Source: Candidatus Thiodiazotropha sp. (ex Myrtea sp. 'scaly one' KF741663) (GTDB lineage: Bacteria; Pseudomonadota; Gammaproteobacteria; Chromatiales; Chromatiaceae). From it: a DNA stretch of 64,000 bases. Shown piece after piece: positions 19,654-28,174 of the stretch. The position numbers and the translations under genes were made by a program. The notes below the pieces were generated by a model. It searched no databases. It worked only from the letters and a program-made list of their open reading frames with translations, and was not told the DNA's origin. The DNA lies in contig JAHXIQ010000006.1 in the NCBI GenBank assembly GCA_025655555.1, forward strand, positions 62,001 through 126,000, given 5' to 3'. Position 1 is the stretch's first letter, and each line of letters starts with the position of its first letter.

Positions 19654-20028
19654 ATGAGCGAAGAAGCCACCACAACCGAAAACTCACCTGTCACAGGGAA
19701 CGATGAAAAACTGAGATCCCTGAAAACACTCACCACTGTAATCTATGCATTACAGGCGGCCTCTTTACTCATTGGCATCACCTTTCTGGTTGCCGTCATT
19801 ATCAACTACGTGAAACGGCAGGATGTCCAGGGGACCTTCCTCGAATCTCATTTCACTTGGCAGATCAAAACATTCTGGTACGGCCTTCTATGGGGAATCA
19901 TCGGTTTAATTACCGTCTTCATTGTAGTCGGCTATTTTATTCTTCTGGCCAATACGATCTGGGTCATCTACCGGATCGTCAAAGGCTGGCTACGTCTGAC
20001 GGATGACAAGGCAGCCTATAGCGGGTGA
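19654..20028 (+). CDS. Small membrane protein (DUF4870-like)
   Basis: A 124-residue protein with a polar N-terminal tail (MSEEATTTENSPVTGNDEKL) and three hydrophobic helices: TTVIYALQAASLLIGITFLV, a central TFWYGLLWGIIGLITVFIVV and a last part with FILLANTIWVIYRIVKGW. The layout matches small gammaproteobacterial membrane proteins often labelled DUF4870 or putative transmembrane protein. Function unknown. The start is ATG 19654; an ATG three codons earlier is possible. It has no clear operon partner. Confidence 0.8.
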   Translation: MSEEATTTENSPVTGNDEKLRSLKTLTTVIYALQAASLLIGITFLVAVIINYVKRQDVQGTFLESHFTWQIKTFWYGLLWGIIGLITVFIVVGYFILLANTIWVIYRIVKGWLRLTDDKAAYSG

Positions 20029-20029
20029 T

Positions 20030-20079
20030 TCATTTGTCCCAAATGAGATTCGCACACAAGCACCCTCACTTTGTGAGGG
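20030..20079. repeat. Two tandem hairpins after the small membrane protein gene
   Basis: Stem TCATTTG/CAAATGA (20030-20036 and 20040-20046, loop TCC) is followed by stem CCCTCAC/GTGAGGG (20063-20069 and 20073-20079, loop TTT). No T-run follows either. They could stabilise the 3' end of the upstream transcript or act as a weak terminator. Confidence 0.45.
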
Positions 20080-20209
20080 AGTCTGGAAAGTGAGCGTCCA
20101 TCCATAGACGGACAGCGTATTCCGCCACTTTTTACCGAGTTTCTCTCCCTTATGCAGATGAGTAACGCCTGCTATATACCCAAGGTGACATCCACCATAG
20201 GAGAGAATA

Positions 20210-20812
20210 ATGAGCCAGATCCTCAAAGAAGTTCTCGCTGCCAATAAAGCATACACAAGCGATTTCGGTGACAAGCGCGATCTACCAATGCCCCCCGGTA
20301 GACACTTTGCCATTCTCACCTGCATGGATGCCAGACTCGACCCGGCAAAATATGCCGGCCTTGCCGAAGGCGATGCGCACGTGATCCGTAACGCGGGGGG
20401 ACGCGCCAGTGACGACGCCATACGTTCCCTGGTCATTTCATACAAACTGCTTGGCACCCGGGAATGGTTCGTCATCCACCATACCGATTGCGGCATGGAA
20501 ACTTTCACGGATGGGATTATGCGCGACCTGCTGGCAAGCAGCCTCAAAACTGCATCGGTGGATGAGACGGGCTGGCACGACTCCGGTGAAGGTCCAGGGT
20601 CCACTGAAGGCGACTTCATCGACTGGTTGACCATTTCCGATAACGCCAAAAGCGTTGTTGAAGATGTCAGACGCATCAAGGAACACCCGTTAGTGCCGCC
20701 TGAGATACCGGTCTATGGCTATATCTACGACGTAAAATCCGGACGGCTTGTTGAGGTACCGGAAGCAACCGTGGCTGGCCGAGGTAAACACAAGACATCG
20801 GCAGCAGCCTAA
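20210..20812 (+). CDS. Beta-class carbonic anhydrase
   Basis: A 200-residue beta-carbonic anhydrase of the compact archaeal/Mycobacterium Rv1284-like type. The zinc ligands are C38 (TCMDARLD), H91 and C94 (HHTDCGM), with the D40-R42 dyad. [17 protein letters not shown] is the typical substrate-binding region. No signal peptide is present, so it acts in the cytoplasm, interconverting CO2 and bicarbonate; in an autotroph this would support carbon supply. A GGAGAG ribosome-binding site precedes the ATG, and a terminator hairpin follows. It is monocistronic. Confidence 0.93.
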   Translation: MSQILKEVLAANKAYTSDFGDKRDLPMPPGRHFAILTCMDARLDPAKYAGLAEGDAHVIRNAGGRASDDAIRSLVISYKLLGTREWFVIHHTDCGMETFTDGIMRDLLASSLKTASVDETGWHDSGEGPGSTEGDFIDWLTISDNAKSVVEDVRRIKEHPLVPPEIPVYGYIYDVKSGRLVEVPEATVAGRGKHKTSAAA

Positions 20813-20823
20813 GCAGGTCGTAC

Positions 20824-20862
20824 GGGGTGGGTATCCGCTCATTGAGCTACCCACCTTGTTTG
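20824..20862 (+). terminator. Terminator after carbonic anhydrase
   Basis: GGTGGGTA (20826-20833) pairs with TACCCACC (20848-20855) over a 14-base loop, followed by TTGTTTG. It lies just after the carbonic anhydrase stop. Confidence 0.65.
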
Positions 20863-20988
20863 CCTGCTCTAGAAACAACTCCTTCTAAGCCAGCTCGCAG
20901 GTCTCATCAAAATCATCTAAATAACAATCAGTTACAATCTATATACAAATAAATTAATTGGATTTCGTGTCCAAACAGACTGATTTTT

Positions 20989-21052
20989 TTGTGAATATTG
21001 ATCACAAAAGATGAGGAATACCCTTGATTTATCGCTACCAGACATCTATATA
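20989..21052 (+). promoter_or_regulatory. Promoter with CRP/FNR-like palindrome for the 42-aa gene
   Basis: TTGATT (21024-21029), 17 bases, TATATA (21047-21052) form a good sigma-70 promoter with a start near 21059. Upstream, TTGTGA (20989-20994) and TCACAA (21002-21007) form a palindrome centred near -61, a typical activator position. The spacing between TGTGA and TCACA is 7 bases, one more than the CRP/FNR consensus, so binding is uncertain. Confidence 0.55.
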
Positions 21053-21085
21053 AGTAAATAATTATTTACTATACAGGTGGCTGCA

Positions 21086-21214
21086 ATGAATGAGATGTTA
21101 CAAATCAGTTGCGCCGAGCTGCGGGAGCTGGCAGATGCCAACCCGGATGAGCTTGAAGTGATTATTGAGATGATGATTGAGGCTGAAGCCGAGCTTTGTG
21201 CAGATTTCAGCTAG
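21086..21214 (+). CDS. Small acidic protein, 42 aa
   Basis: ATG 21086 to TAG 21212-21214 encodes 42 residues: MNEMLQISCAELRELADA, then NPDELEVIIEMMIEAEAEL and CADFS. It is strongly acidic and probably helical, with cysteines at 9 and 38. The ribosome-binding site AGGTGG (21074-21079) is 6 bases before the ATG. A sigma-70-like promoter lies 34 bases upstream and a strong hairpin terminator 24 bases downstream, so it forms a complete transcription unit of about 210 bases. I do not recognise a family. It converges on sat. The transcript could also act as a small RNA. Confidence 0.6.
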   Translation: MNEMLQISCAELRELADANPDELEVIIEMMIEAEAELCADFS

Positions 21215-21237
21215 ACTGCGTCGTAATCTCAAAGCAT

Positions 21238-21268
21238 AAAAAAAGCCCGCCATCTGGCGGGCTTTTTT
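21238..21268. terminator. Bidirectional terminator between the 42-aa gene and sat
   Basis: AAGCCCGCC pairs with GGCGGGCTT across the loop ATCT, with an A-run before and a T-run after. It can stop transcription from both sides. Confidence 0.93.
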
Positions 21269-21283
21269 ACTATTGGCCGAAGC

Positions 21284-22471
21284 TTATTGAATCGACTGAT
21301 AGTAGTCCATGAGGATCTGAGCCACTTCAGGGCGAGAGAACTCCTTCGGCGGTGCAATACCCTGCCCCAGCATCTCCCTCACCTTGGTGCCGGAGAGCAG
21401 CACAAAGTCTTCCTTGGTGTGGTCAGGTGCTTCGCACATCATTACCACTTTGTTCATCTTCTTCGAATAGGCAGTGTGGTCCGCCTTGAAGATATCAATC
21501 TCCAGCGCACCCTCGGGCACCTCATCATCAAAGATAGTCTGGGCATCGAACGCCCCGTAATAATCACCTACACCGGCATGATCACGCCCGATGATGAAAT
21601 GGGTAGCACCCATGTTCTGACGGAAGTACGCGTGCAGTACCGCCTCGCGAGGTCCGGCATAGAGCATGTCGAAACCATAACCCGTCACCATGGCGCTGTT
21701 CGGCGGGAAGTAGAGCTCGACCATCTTGCGGATAGCGTCATCACGCACCGGTGCAGGAATATCACCCGGCTTCAGCTTGCCGAGCAGCATGTGTATGACC
21801 AGTCCGTCGCAATCGAGACGATCCATCGCCATGTGGCACAACTCTTCGTGCGCCAGATGCATGGGATTACGGGTCTGGAAGGCCACAATCCGGCTCCAGC
21901 CACGCTCTTTGATTTCATTGCGGATTTCCACAGCCGTGCGGAAGGTATCCGGAAAGTCGGCCTGAAAGTAGGAGAAGTTGAGTACCTGAATCGGACCCGA
22001 AACAGCCACACGACCCTGGCTGTTGAAAGCCTGCACGCCGGGATGCTCCATATCATCGGTACGGTAGACCTTGTCAGTCATCACCGCCATCTGATCATCA
22101 CTGACTGTTTCGATGGACTCAATATCCATGATGGCCAGAACCGGATTGCCTTCCATATTAGGGTCGCGCAGCGCGATACGTTTGGCATCGCCGATGGCAT
22201 CCGTATTCTCCAGCAGACAGAGTACAGGTACCGGAAAGAAGCTGCCGTCAGTGAGGGTCATCTTCTCAGCGGCACCCATGGCATCGGCGACGGTCATGAA
22301 TCCTTTCAGCGGGTTGAAATAACCGGCGCCCATCATGACGGCATTGCCGGCAGCCTGAGAACTGATCACCACCGATGGCAGTGACTCCGCCTCATGCGAA
22401 AGTTGATGGTGTAATTCCGAGTCGTAGACAAACAAAGGTTGCAGTTCAGCTGAACCTACTGGGTTGATCAT
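21284..22471 (-). CDS. sat: Sulfate adenylyltransferase (ATP sulfurylase), Sat type
   Basis: A 395-residue homo-oligomeric ATP sulfurylase. The active-site motifs QTRNPMH (with preceding VAF) and IGRDHAGVGDYYG are both intact. In sulfur-oxidising bacteria this enzyme runs in reverse, making ATP and sulfate from APS and pyrophosphate after sulfite is oxidised to APS; in sulfate reducers it runs forward. It is unrelated to the CysD/CysN assimilatory enzyme. No aprA, aprB or qmo gene is in this window. The upstream region has two inverted repeats; downstream is a strong terminator. Its presence is the main sign of sulfur chemolithotrophy in the window. Confidence 0.96.
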   Translation of the reverse strand: MINPVGSAELQPLFVYDSELHHQLSHEAESLPSVVISSQAAGNAVMMGAGYFNPLKGFMTVADAMGAAEKMTLTDGSFFPVPVLCLLENTDAIGDAKRIALRDPNMEGNPVLAIMDIESIETVSDDQMAVMTDKVYRTDDMEHPGVQAFNSQGRVAVSGPIQVLNFSYFQADFPDTFRTAVEIRNEIKERGWSRIVAFQTRNPMHLAHEELCHMAMDRLDCDGLVIHMLLGKLKPGDIPAPVRDDAIRKMVELYFPPNSAMVTGYGFDMLYAGPREAVLHAYFRQNMGATHFIIGRDHAGVGDYYGAFDAQTIFDDEVPEGALEIDIFKADHTAYSKKMNKVVMMCEAPDHTKEDFVLLSGTKVREMLGQGIAPPKEFSRPEVAQILMDYYQSIQ

Positions 22472-22785
22472 GACGTTTCGTCTCCTTCGTTTTTTTATGA
22501 TCGCTGGATGTGGACGGTTGCCTGATGATTGAACCCATTACCAAGCCTCCCAAAAGCCCTGGTCTGTGACATTTCATTAACAGTGTCACGCATTCATCAG
22601 ACTTAATCCAATCTCTTTATATTGGCATTTAACTTAATGTTTTATATGAAAATATTAAGTTTTAATGCCCTCTATGGATTTCAAACAGACCATACCCTAT
22701 CACAACCAGGGATTATCCAACCCCAGTTTATTTTTATGTACTCAGCAAAATATCTGCTTCTACTTTTATGCTGCAAGGCAGCACT
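22472..22785 (-). promoter_or_regulatory. sat upstream region with inverted repeats
   Basis: This 314-base AT-rich gap separates the recD stop from the sat start, both on the minus strand. It holds two inverted repeats. The first is GTGACA (22566-22571) with TGTCAC (22584-22589), with outer arms GTCTG and CAGAC. The second is a long pair, 22624-22638 with 22654-22669, arms GGCATT..ACTTAAT matching with a single indel, loop 15 bases. No T-run follows on the minus strand, so it is more likely an operator or a structured leader than a recD terminator. No extra gene is seen. Confidence 0.5.
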
Positions 22786-24621
22786 TCAGTGACGAAAACT
22801 GAGTAGATCTGACAGGCCGCTGTGCCTCTCCAGGCGCCGTACGACCGCCTGCTGAAATATCTCAGTCGAGCCGATCAACGTGAAACGAGAGCGGGCTCGG
22901 GTAATGGCTGTGTAGATCAATTCACGACACAACACAGGGCTGGGTTGATCCGGCAGATTCAGCACGACATGATCGAACTCAGATCCCTGGCTTTTATGCA
23001 CGGTTACCGCAAAGACCGTCTCGCAATCAGGCAGCCTCGCTGGTGGTATCCAGCGGGGCTGTCCATCGGCGTCATGAAATACAACCGAAAGCTTTTGTGG
23101 GTCATCAGGCAGCGGCAGAACGATCCCGGTATCCCCGTTGTAGAGCTCAAGCTGATAATCATTGCGCGTAATCATCACCGGCCTACCTGGATACCACTCG
23201 TTGTCACCCCCCACCAGACCCATCTGGCGCAAACGGTGTGTAATATCGATATTAATCTGCTCAGCTCCGGCGGGACCGCTACGTAAGGCACAGAGCACCC
23301 GAAACCCTCGCAATAACTCAAACAGCTGTTCGATCGGTACACCTTGATCAATCTGGTGAAACAGTCCTGCATAGTGCTCGGTTGCGAGAGTCGATATGGA
23401 GACATCCTTTACTATCCAGGCAATGTCCGAATCTGATCCCGTTTTCTTTAATAGGTTTTCGGCTGTTTGACCCTCACCCTGATTGACTGCTGCCGCAAGC
23501 CGACCGATAGGGCTCTCCCCGCCAAACCTGTAGCTTTTTCTGAGTAGCGCCACATTGTCACTGAGAGCGCTTCCGACTACCGATGTATCCGGAATCGGCT
23601 CATTTGTACAGGTACGCAGGACGGCAGCAAAGTCATGCCCGGGTCCCTCGCACCCTTGACAAATATCGCCCAACACTGCACCCGCCTCGACTGAAGCCAG
23701 CTGATCTTTGTCCCCCAGGAGGATCAAACGTGAGGCTTCCGGTAAGGCATCGAATAATTTCGTCATTAAAGCCACATCCACCATCGAGGCCTCATCCAGC
23801 ACCAGTACATCCAGTGCCAGGGGATGCTCCCGGTCATGCTGGAAGCCTGTGCCCTGTCGACGTACGCCCAATAGCCGATGCAGTGTAGTCGCACGCTCCG
23901 GAATCATCTCCAGCACATCGGGAGCCAGCGGCAGATGGCTTTTCGATGCCTGTATCGATCGCTGCAGCCGCGAAGCCGCCATACCGGTAGGTGCCGCCAG
24001 CGCAATGCGAAGTGATTCCCCTCCCGGCTGAGAGCGCAGCAAAGCGAGGATTCTCACCACTGTGGAAGTCTTACCGGTTCCTGGCCCCCCGGAGATCACG
24101 GCAAACCGATGCATCAGGGCGGTAGCGGATGCGACTTTCTGCCAGTCGACAGATACCTCGGAGGCATCATCGAAGAGATGCCCGATGTCGGTCGCAAGCT
24201 GTTTCTCATCTATCTCTTCAACCAGTCCATCGGCTTTGCGGCGTATGGCCTGCCCAAGCCGCTGTTCATAATCCCAATAACGATGAAGATAGAGCCGGTC
24301 TGAGTCATCGAGAATCAAGGGCTGCCACTCGCCGGGCCTGCCTACCACACCACTTTCCAACAATAACCCACGCCATACTTCCAGTGATGGGATATCGACG
24401 ACAATTGGTGATGCCTGAAGTAGCTGCTGCCCTGCTTGAACCGATAGAGAAAAACAGACATGTCCTTCACTGGTAGCATGGCAGGTCAGGGCTGCAGCCA
24501 ACGCTAAGGCTTCACTGGGCCGGGACGACTCCGCAAGAATGAACAAGGCAAAGTGGAGATCAAGATCACTGATGAGCTTATGATCAAGCAGGCCACGCAA
24601 CAAAGTTTCAGGAGACCTCAC
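22786..24621 (-). CDS. recD: Exonuclease V alpha subunit RecD
   Basis: A 611-residue superfamily 1 helicase, matching E. coli RecD (608). Walker A is GGPGTGKTSTVVRIL (about residue 180), Walker B LVLDEASMVDVAL, and the C-terminal motifs VTVHKSQGSEFDHVVL and AITRARSRFTLIG are present. RecD is the 5'-3' motor of RecBCD, which unwinds and degrades broken DNA ends and loads RecA after Chi. The start overlaps the end of recB by 14 bases. It is last in the recC-recB-recD operon. Confidence 0.97.
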   Translation of the reverse strand: MRSPETLLRGLLDHKLISDLDLHFALFILAESSRPSEALALAAALTCHATSEGHVCFSLSVQAGQQLLQASPIVVDIPSLEVWRGLLLESGVVGRPGEWQPLILDDSDRLYLHRYWDYEQRLGQAIRRKADGLVEEIDEKQLATDIGHLFDDASEVSVDWQKVASATALMHRFAVISGGPGTGKTSTVVRILALLRSQPGGESLRIALAAPTGMAASRLQRSIQASKSHLPLAPDVLEMIPERATTLHRLLGVRRQGTGFQHDREHPLALDVLVLDEASMVDVALMTKLFDALPEASRLILLGDKDQLASVEAGAVLGDICQGCEGPGHDFAAVLRTCTNEPIPDTSVVGSALSDNVALLRKSYRFGGESPIGRLAAAVNQGEGQTAENLLKKTGSDSDIAWIVKDVSISTLATEHYAGLFHQIDQGVPIEQLFELLRGFRVLCALRSGPAGAEQINIDITHRLRQMGLVGGDNEWYPGRPVMITRNDYQLELYNGDTGIVLPLPDDPQKLSVVFHDADGQPRWIPPARLPDCETVFAVTVHKSQGSEFDHVVLNLPDQPSPVLCRELIYTAITRARSRFTLIGSTEIFQQAVVRRLERHSGLSDLLSFRH

Positions 24622-27600
24622 GACCGACCTCCTTCATCAGATCGTCCAGTGCCAGGACGAATTCAAGTGAAGGCCTTTCTGCAACTACGCCGAATGCCGG
24701 GCCACGCTGAGGACGCATCCCCCGGAGAAAAAGATAGTAGACACCACCAAAGTGGTGCTCGTAATCATAGTCAGGCAGGCGAACCGCCAGATAGCGGTGC
24801 AGTGCCAATGTGTAGATGGTGTATTGCAAGGGATAGCTGTGCGCCACCATAGCGGCCTGCATTGCCGTTTGGTGATAATCCTCGATCGAGCTACCCAGCC
24901 AGTTCGATTTATAATCAGCCAGATAGTAACGCCCATCCGCCTCGAAGATCAGATCGATGAATCCTTTCATGAAACCGTTGACTTTCCTGCCATCGACCCC
25001 TGCCAACCCCTCAACCATCGCTGTCGAATCACTGAATCGGTACTGATCGGCCAGCTGACGAATTGCACTCGGAGCAAGATGAGAGACCGGAAAGTGGAAT
25101 TCCATCTCATTGATGCGCTGTGCAGGGGTGACTTTATCCAGACTCAATCCATCCAAATTAAGTGGCGTGGCTGCCAGATGCTTTAGCATCCCTTTGACTA
25201 CCGGCAGCCAGCGCTCGTCAATGGCATGTAAACTCAGCTGCTGCCTGATCAGCAAATCCTCCGCCTCGCCGCCAACCGCAGTGAAATCGAGTGTTTCAAG
25301 AATAGCGTGAAGACAGCTGCCAGGACCTGCCCCTCGTGGGAACCCGTGGATATCCTCACGCTTCGAAATCATCGGCAGGGGTAAATCCCGGATTGATTGG
25401 GCATCGTAGTCGGGTTGATCTTCCAACTGCCCGGCGATGAGTGAGGAGAAGCTGGCCACCTTGCGAGTCACCTCAATTCTGCCCGTGAAATGGCGTGCCG
25501 CTCGCAACATAGGGGGCATGGCCAGGGGCATCTGTGATAACGGGCTTGGGGTCGGCAAGGTTTTCAGGACAATGCTGCCTTGCGATGCCTGCGCCAGTGC
25601 TGCTAAATCCTGTCCCAGCACCTCACAGTTTAAAGCCTTGGCACGCTTTTCCCATGCCTCAAGCGGAGACGCCTCAGAAGTCAGACTGCCGCTGTGCAAC
25701 AGCCAGGCAAGTGCCGACCGCTCACGGTTTTTTACCCGCCCCCAGGGTAGATAGCAGCGCTGTTTCGCCCTTGTCAGCGCAACATAGAGCAAGCGCAGAT
25801 TTTCCGCCAGCGTCTCCTCTCTCTGATACAGCCGATTCAGAGCGAAGCGTATGGAACCCAGTTCCAATACGGCACTATACTCAGCCTGCGGGTCATGAAA
25901 GAGATAGGGCTTGTCGTCCACCCGAGTGTTGCTCTCATCCCATAAGTAGGGACAGAAAACGATGTCATACTCCAGCCCCTTGCTACCATGCAGGGTGGCG
26001 ATCTGTACCAGATGACGATCACTCTCCAGTCGTAAAAGCCGCTCCTCGCTCTGATCGGTAGACTGGCGCTGGCGGCTCAGCCACTTCACCAGCCCCTCCA
26101 TACCAGGTCTGGTCGCACGTTCCTGCTGATGCAACAGTTCTAACAGGTGGTTGAGATTGGTCAGACGACGCTCCCCGTCCCGATAACCGAGCAATCGATT
26201 TTCAATCGACTCCTCCATTACCAACTGGCGAATCATCACGATGAATCCCCGGCGCTCCCAAGTCTTGTGGTATTCGTAAAAGCGGGTAAAACACTCACCT
26301 AGGTCTCGATCATCCCGATTGAGATCGTCGATACGATTGCCATCCCAACCCATTAGTGGTGTGGCCAGCGCAGCGCGCAGCAGATTTCCCCGCTGGGGTT
26401 CCAGCAGCGCCATCAACATCCGTTCCAGGGCTTCCGACTCGTCGCTCCAGAAAACACTCTCCTGGCTGCTGCGAACCGAATTGATCCCACGCTCGTGCAA
26501 TGCTGAGGCAATGCGCTCTGCCTGTTGATGAGTGCGAACTAAAACAGCGAAATCCCCACCACACAGTGACGCTTTGCCAATACGGGCATCTCTAGACAGT
26601 ATGCGTGCGATCTCTTCGGCAGTGGCTTCCGCAACCGATTGACGTACCTGCTCTATCTGGGTCTGCTGATCAAAAGGCAGCTGCCAGATCCACAAACCGG
26701 CGTCCGCATCTCCACGCACCTTCAATTGATCCATCTTCCTTTTGGCCGGCTTAACCGGCTGAAACCCAATCTGATCATAAAAGAAGGGACGAGACGGCTG
26801 ACTGAAGAGTGTATTCACCGCCTGCACCAGTCCAGGTGTCGACCGCCAATTTTCATCCAGAGTGTGAATGGCGGAAACAGCCGCCTGGCGGGCTCTCAGA
26901 TAGGCAAAAATATCGGCGCCACGAAAGCTATAGATTGCCTGTTTCGGATCACCGACGAGAAACAATGGCAGCTCACTTTTGTGGTAGATATAGTGCAAGA
27001 TCTCATACTGAATGGGATCGGTATCCTGGAACTCATCCACCAGGGCAGCTGGATATCGTCTGCGCAGCAAGGCCGCCAAGCGATTGCCGTTTCTGCCCTG
27101 CAGCGCCTGATGAAGCTGTAAAAGCAGATCGTCATAAGACCACTCGCCGGCAGCAGCCTGTTGCTTCGGCAGCTCCTCCAGAAGATAGTCATGGAAGCGT
27201 TTCTGTAGTGCGACCATGGCCTGACCACCCGCCGCCACACACCGTCTTGCCTGCTCTAGAAAGTCGGCAAATTGACCAAAGAAGGGGTGATCGGGAGAAT
27301 TCTTCCCCGCCTTGACAGCAGCTGAGATAATTTCAGGTGTAAACCGGTCTGCTTTGTCGAAGGCTGGCGTATAGGGGGAAGCTTTCAGCCAGTCATCCAT
27401 CTGCCTGCACCACCCGGCGACCCAGTTCGACCGATAGGCATTACCCTTCAATACCTGAGAGTCGCTTAACAGCTCCTGGATGGTTTCACGTGCCTCTATC
27501 CAGAGATCACGCAGCTCACTTTGCTGACTGAGCATCTCTGCCTCAAGCTTGTCGAGATCATCAGGCCAGTCGGCAGCTCTTACCTGTAGGTAAGGCTTGC

Positions 27601-28174
27601 CATGCACCAACCTAAAACGGGACAGTAAGGCTTCCGGCGTGGCTATTTTTTGACGGAAGGCTTCAAGAAAGCGTGCCGGCAGCTGCTCCATCTCACAGCG
27701 CCAGAAATCATCTGCGATCTGCTGCAGGCGCTCAGATTGGTCGGGAACCAATTCAACCTGGAATCCCTGCCCTGTCTCAAAGGCATGCTCAGTCAGTACA
27801 CGCTGACAGAAGCCATGAATGGTGAAGATGGATGCCTGATCAAATCCGACGATAGCCAGATCGAGCTGTTTGCGGGCAGCCACTTTGTCCGCTATCCCAT
27901 CAACCAGAGGAGCCAGGTCGGCCTCCCCGGAAACACCCTTTTCGAGCATCTGCCGAGTTGCTAGTAACCGTTGCCGAATTCGCCCTTTGAGTTCTGCGGT
28001 GGCCGCTTGAGTATAAGTCACCACCAGGATCTGTTCCGGCTCCAATCCCTGCTCCAGCAGCAACCTCAGATAGAGGGTGGTAAGAGTGTATGTCTTGCCA
28101 GTGCCGGCACTGGCCTCCACCAGATTGATCCCCCGCAAACTGACCGATGAGATATCCATACCCATCACGTCCAC
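24608..28174 (-). CDS. recB: Exonuclease V beta subunit RecB
   Basis: A 1188-residue helicase-nuclease (E. coli 1180). The N-terminal helicase has Walker A VEASAGTGKTYTL near residue 18-30, Walker B LVDEFQDTDPIQYEIL and LLYVALTRAKQRCYLPWG. The C-terminal nuclease domain retains the metal/catalytic motif YYLADYKSNWLG near residue 1090. RecB is the 3'-5' motor and sole nuclease of the complex. Its start overlaps recC by 10 bases. The ptrA gene that separates recC and recB in E. coli is missing here. Confidence 0.97.
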   Translation of the reverse strand: MDVMGMDISSVSLRGINLVEASAGTGKTYTLTTLYLRLLLEQGLEPEQILVVTYTQAATAELKGRIRQRLLATRQMLEKGVSGEADLAPLVDGIADKVAARKQLDLAIVGFDQASIFTIHGFCQRVLTEHAFETGQGFQVELVPDQSERLQQIADDFWRCEMEQLPARFLEAFRQKIATPEALLSRFRLVHGKPYLQVRAADWPDDLDKLEAEMLSQQSELRDLWIEARETIQELLSDSQVLKGNAYRSNWVAGWCRQMDDWLKASPYTPAFDKADRFTPEIISAAVKAGKNSPDHPFFGQFADFLEQARRCVAAGGQAMVALQKRFHDYLLEELPKQQAAAGEWSYDDLLLQLHQALQGRNGNRLAALLRRRYPAALVDEFQDTDPIQYEILHYIYHKSELPLFLVGDPKQAIYSFRGADIFAYLRARQAAVSAIHTLDENWRSTPGLVQAVNTLFSQPSRPFFYDQIGFQPVKPAKRKMDQLKVRGDADAGLWIWQLPFDQQTQIEQVRQSVAEATAEEIARILSRDARIGKASLCGGDFAVLVRTHQQAERIASALHERGINSVRSSQESVFWSDESEALERMLMALLEPQRGNLLRAALATPLMGWDGNRIDDLNRDDRDLGECFTRFYEYHKTWERRGFIVMIRQLVMEESIENRLLGYRDGERRLTNLNHLLELLHQQERATRPGMEGLVKWLSRQRQSTDQSEERLLRLESDRHLVQIATLHGSKGLEYDIVFCPYLWDESNTRVDDKPYLFHDPQAEYSAVLELGSIRFALNRLYQREETLAENLRLLYVALTRAKQRCYLPWGRVKNRERSALAWLLHSGSLTSEASPLEAWEKRAKALNCEVLGQDLAALAQASQGSIVLKTLPTPSPLSQMPLAMPPMLRAARHFTGRIEVTRKVASFSSLIAGQLEDQPDYDAQSIRDLPLPMISKREDIHGFPRGAGPGSCLHAILETLDFTAVGGEAEDLLIRQQLSLHAIDERWLPVVKGMLKHLAATPLNLDGLSLDKVTPAQRINEMEFHFPVSHLAPSAIRQLADQYRFSDSTAMVEGLAGVDGRKVNGFMKGFIDLIFEADGRYYLADYKSNWLGSSIEDYHQTAMQAAMVAHSYPLQYTIYTLALHRYLAVRLPDYDYEHHFGGVYYLFLRGMRPQRGPAFGVVAERPSLEFVLALDDLMKEVGREVS

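Noticed and set aside
21287-22384. 365-codon open frame on the plus strand opposite sat
   Set aside because: It is antisense to the well conserved ATP sulfurylase; composition (rich in His, Arg and Ile) is that of a shadow frame.
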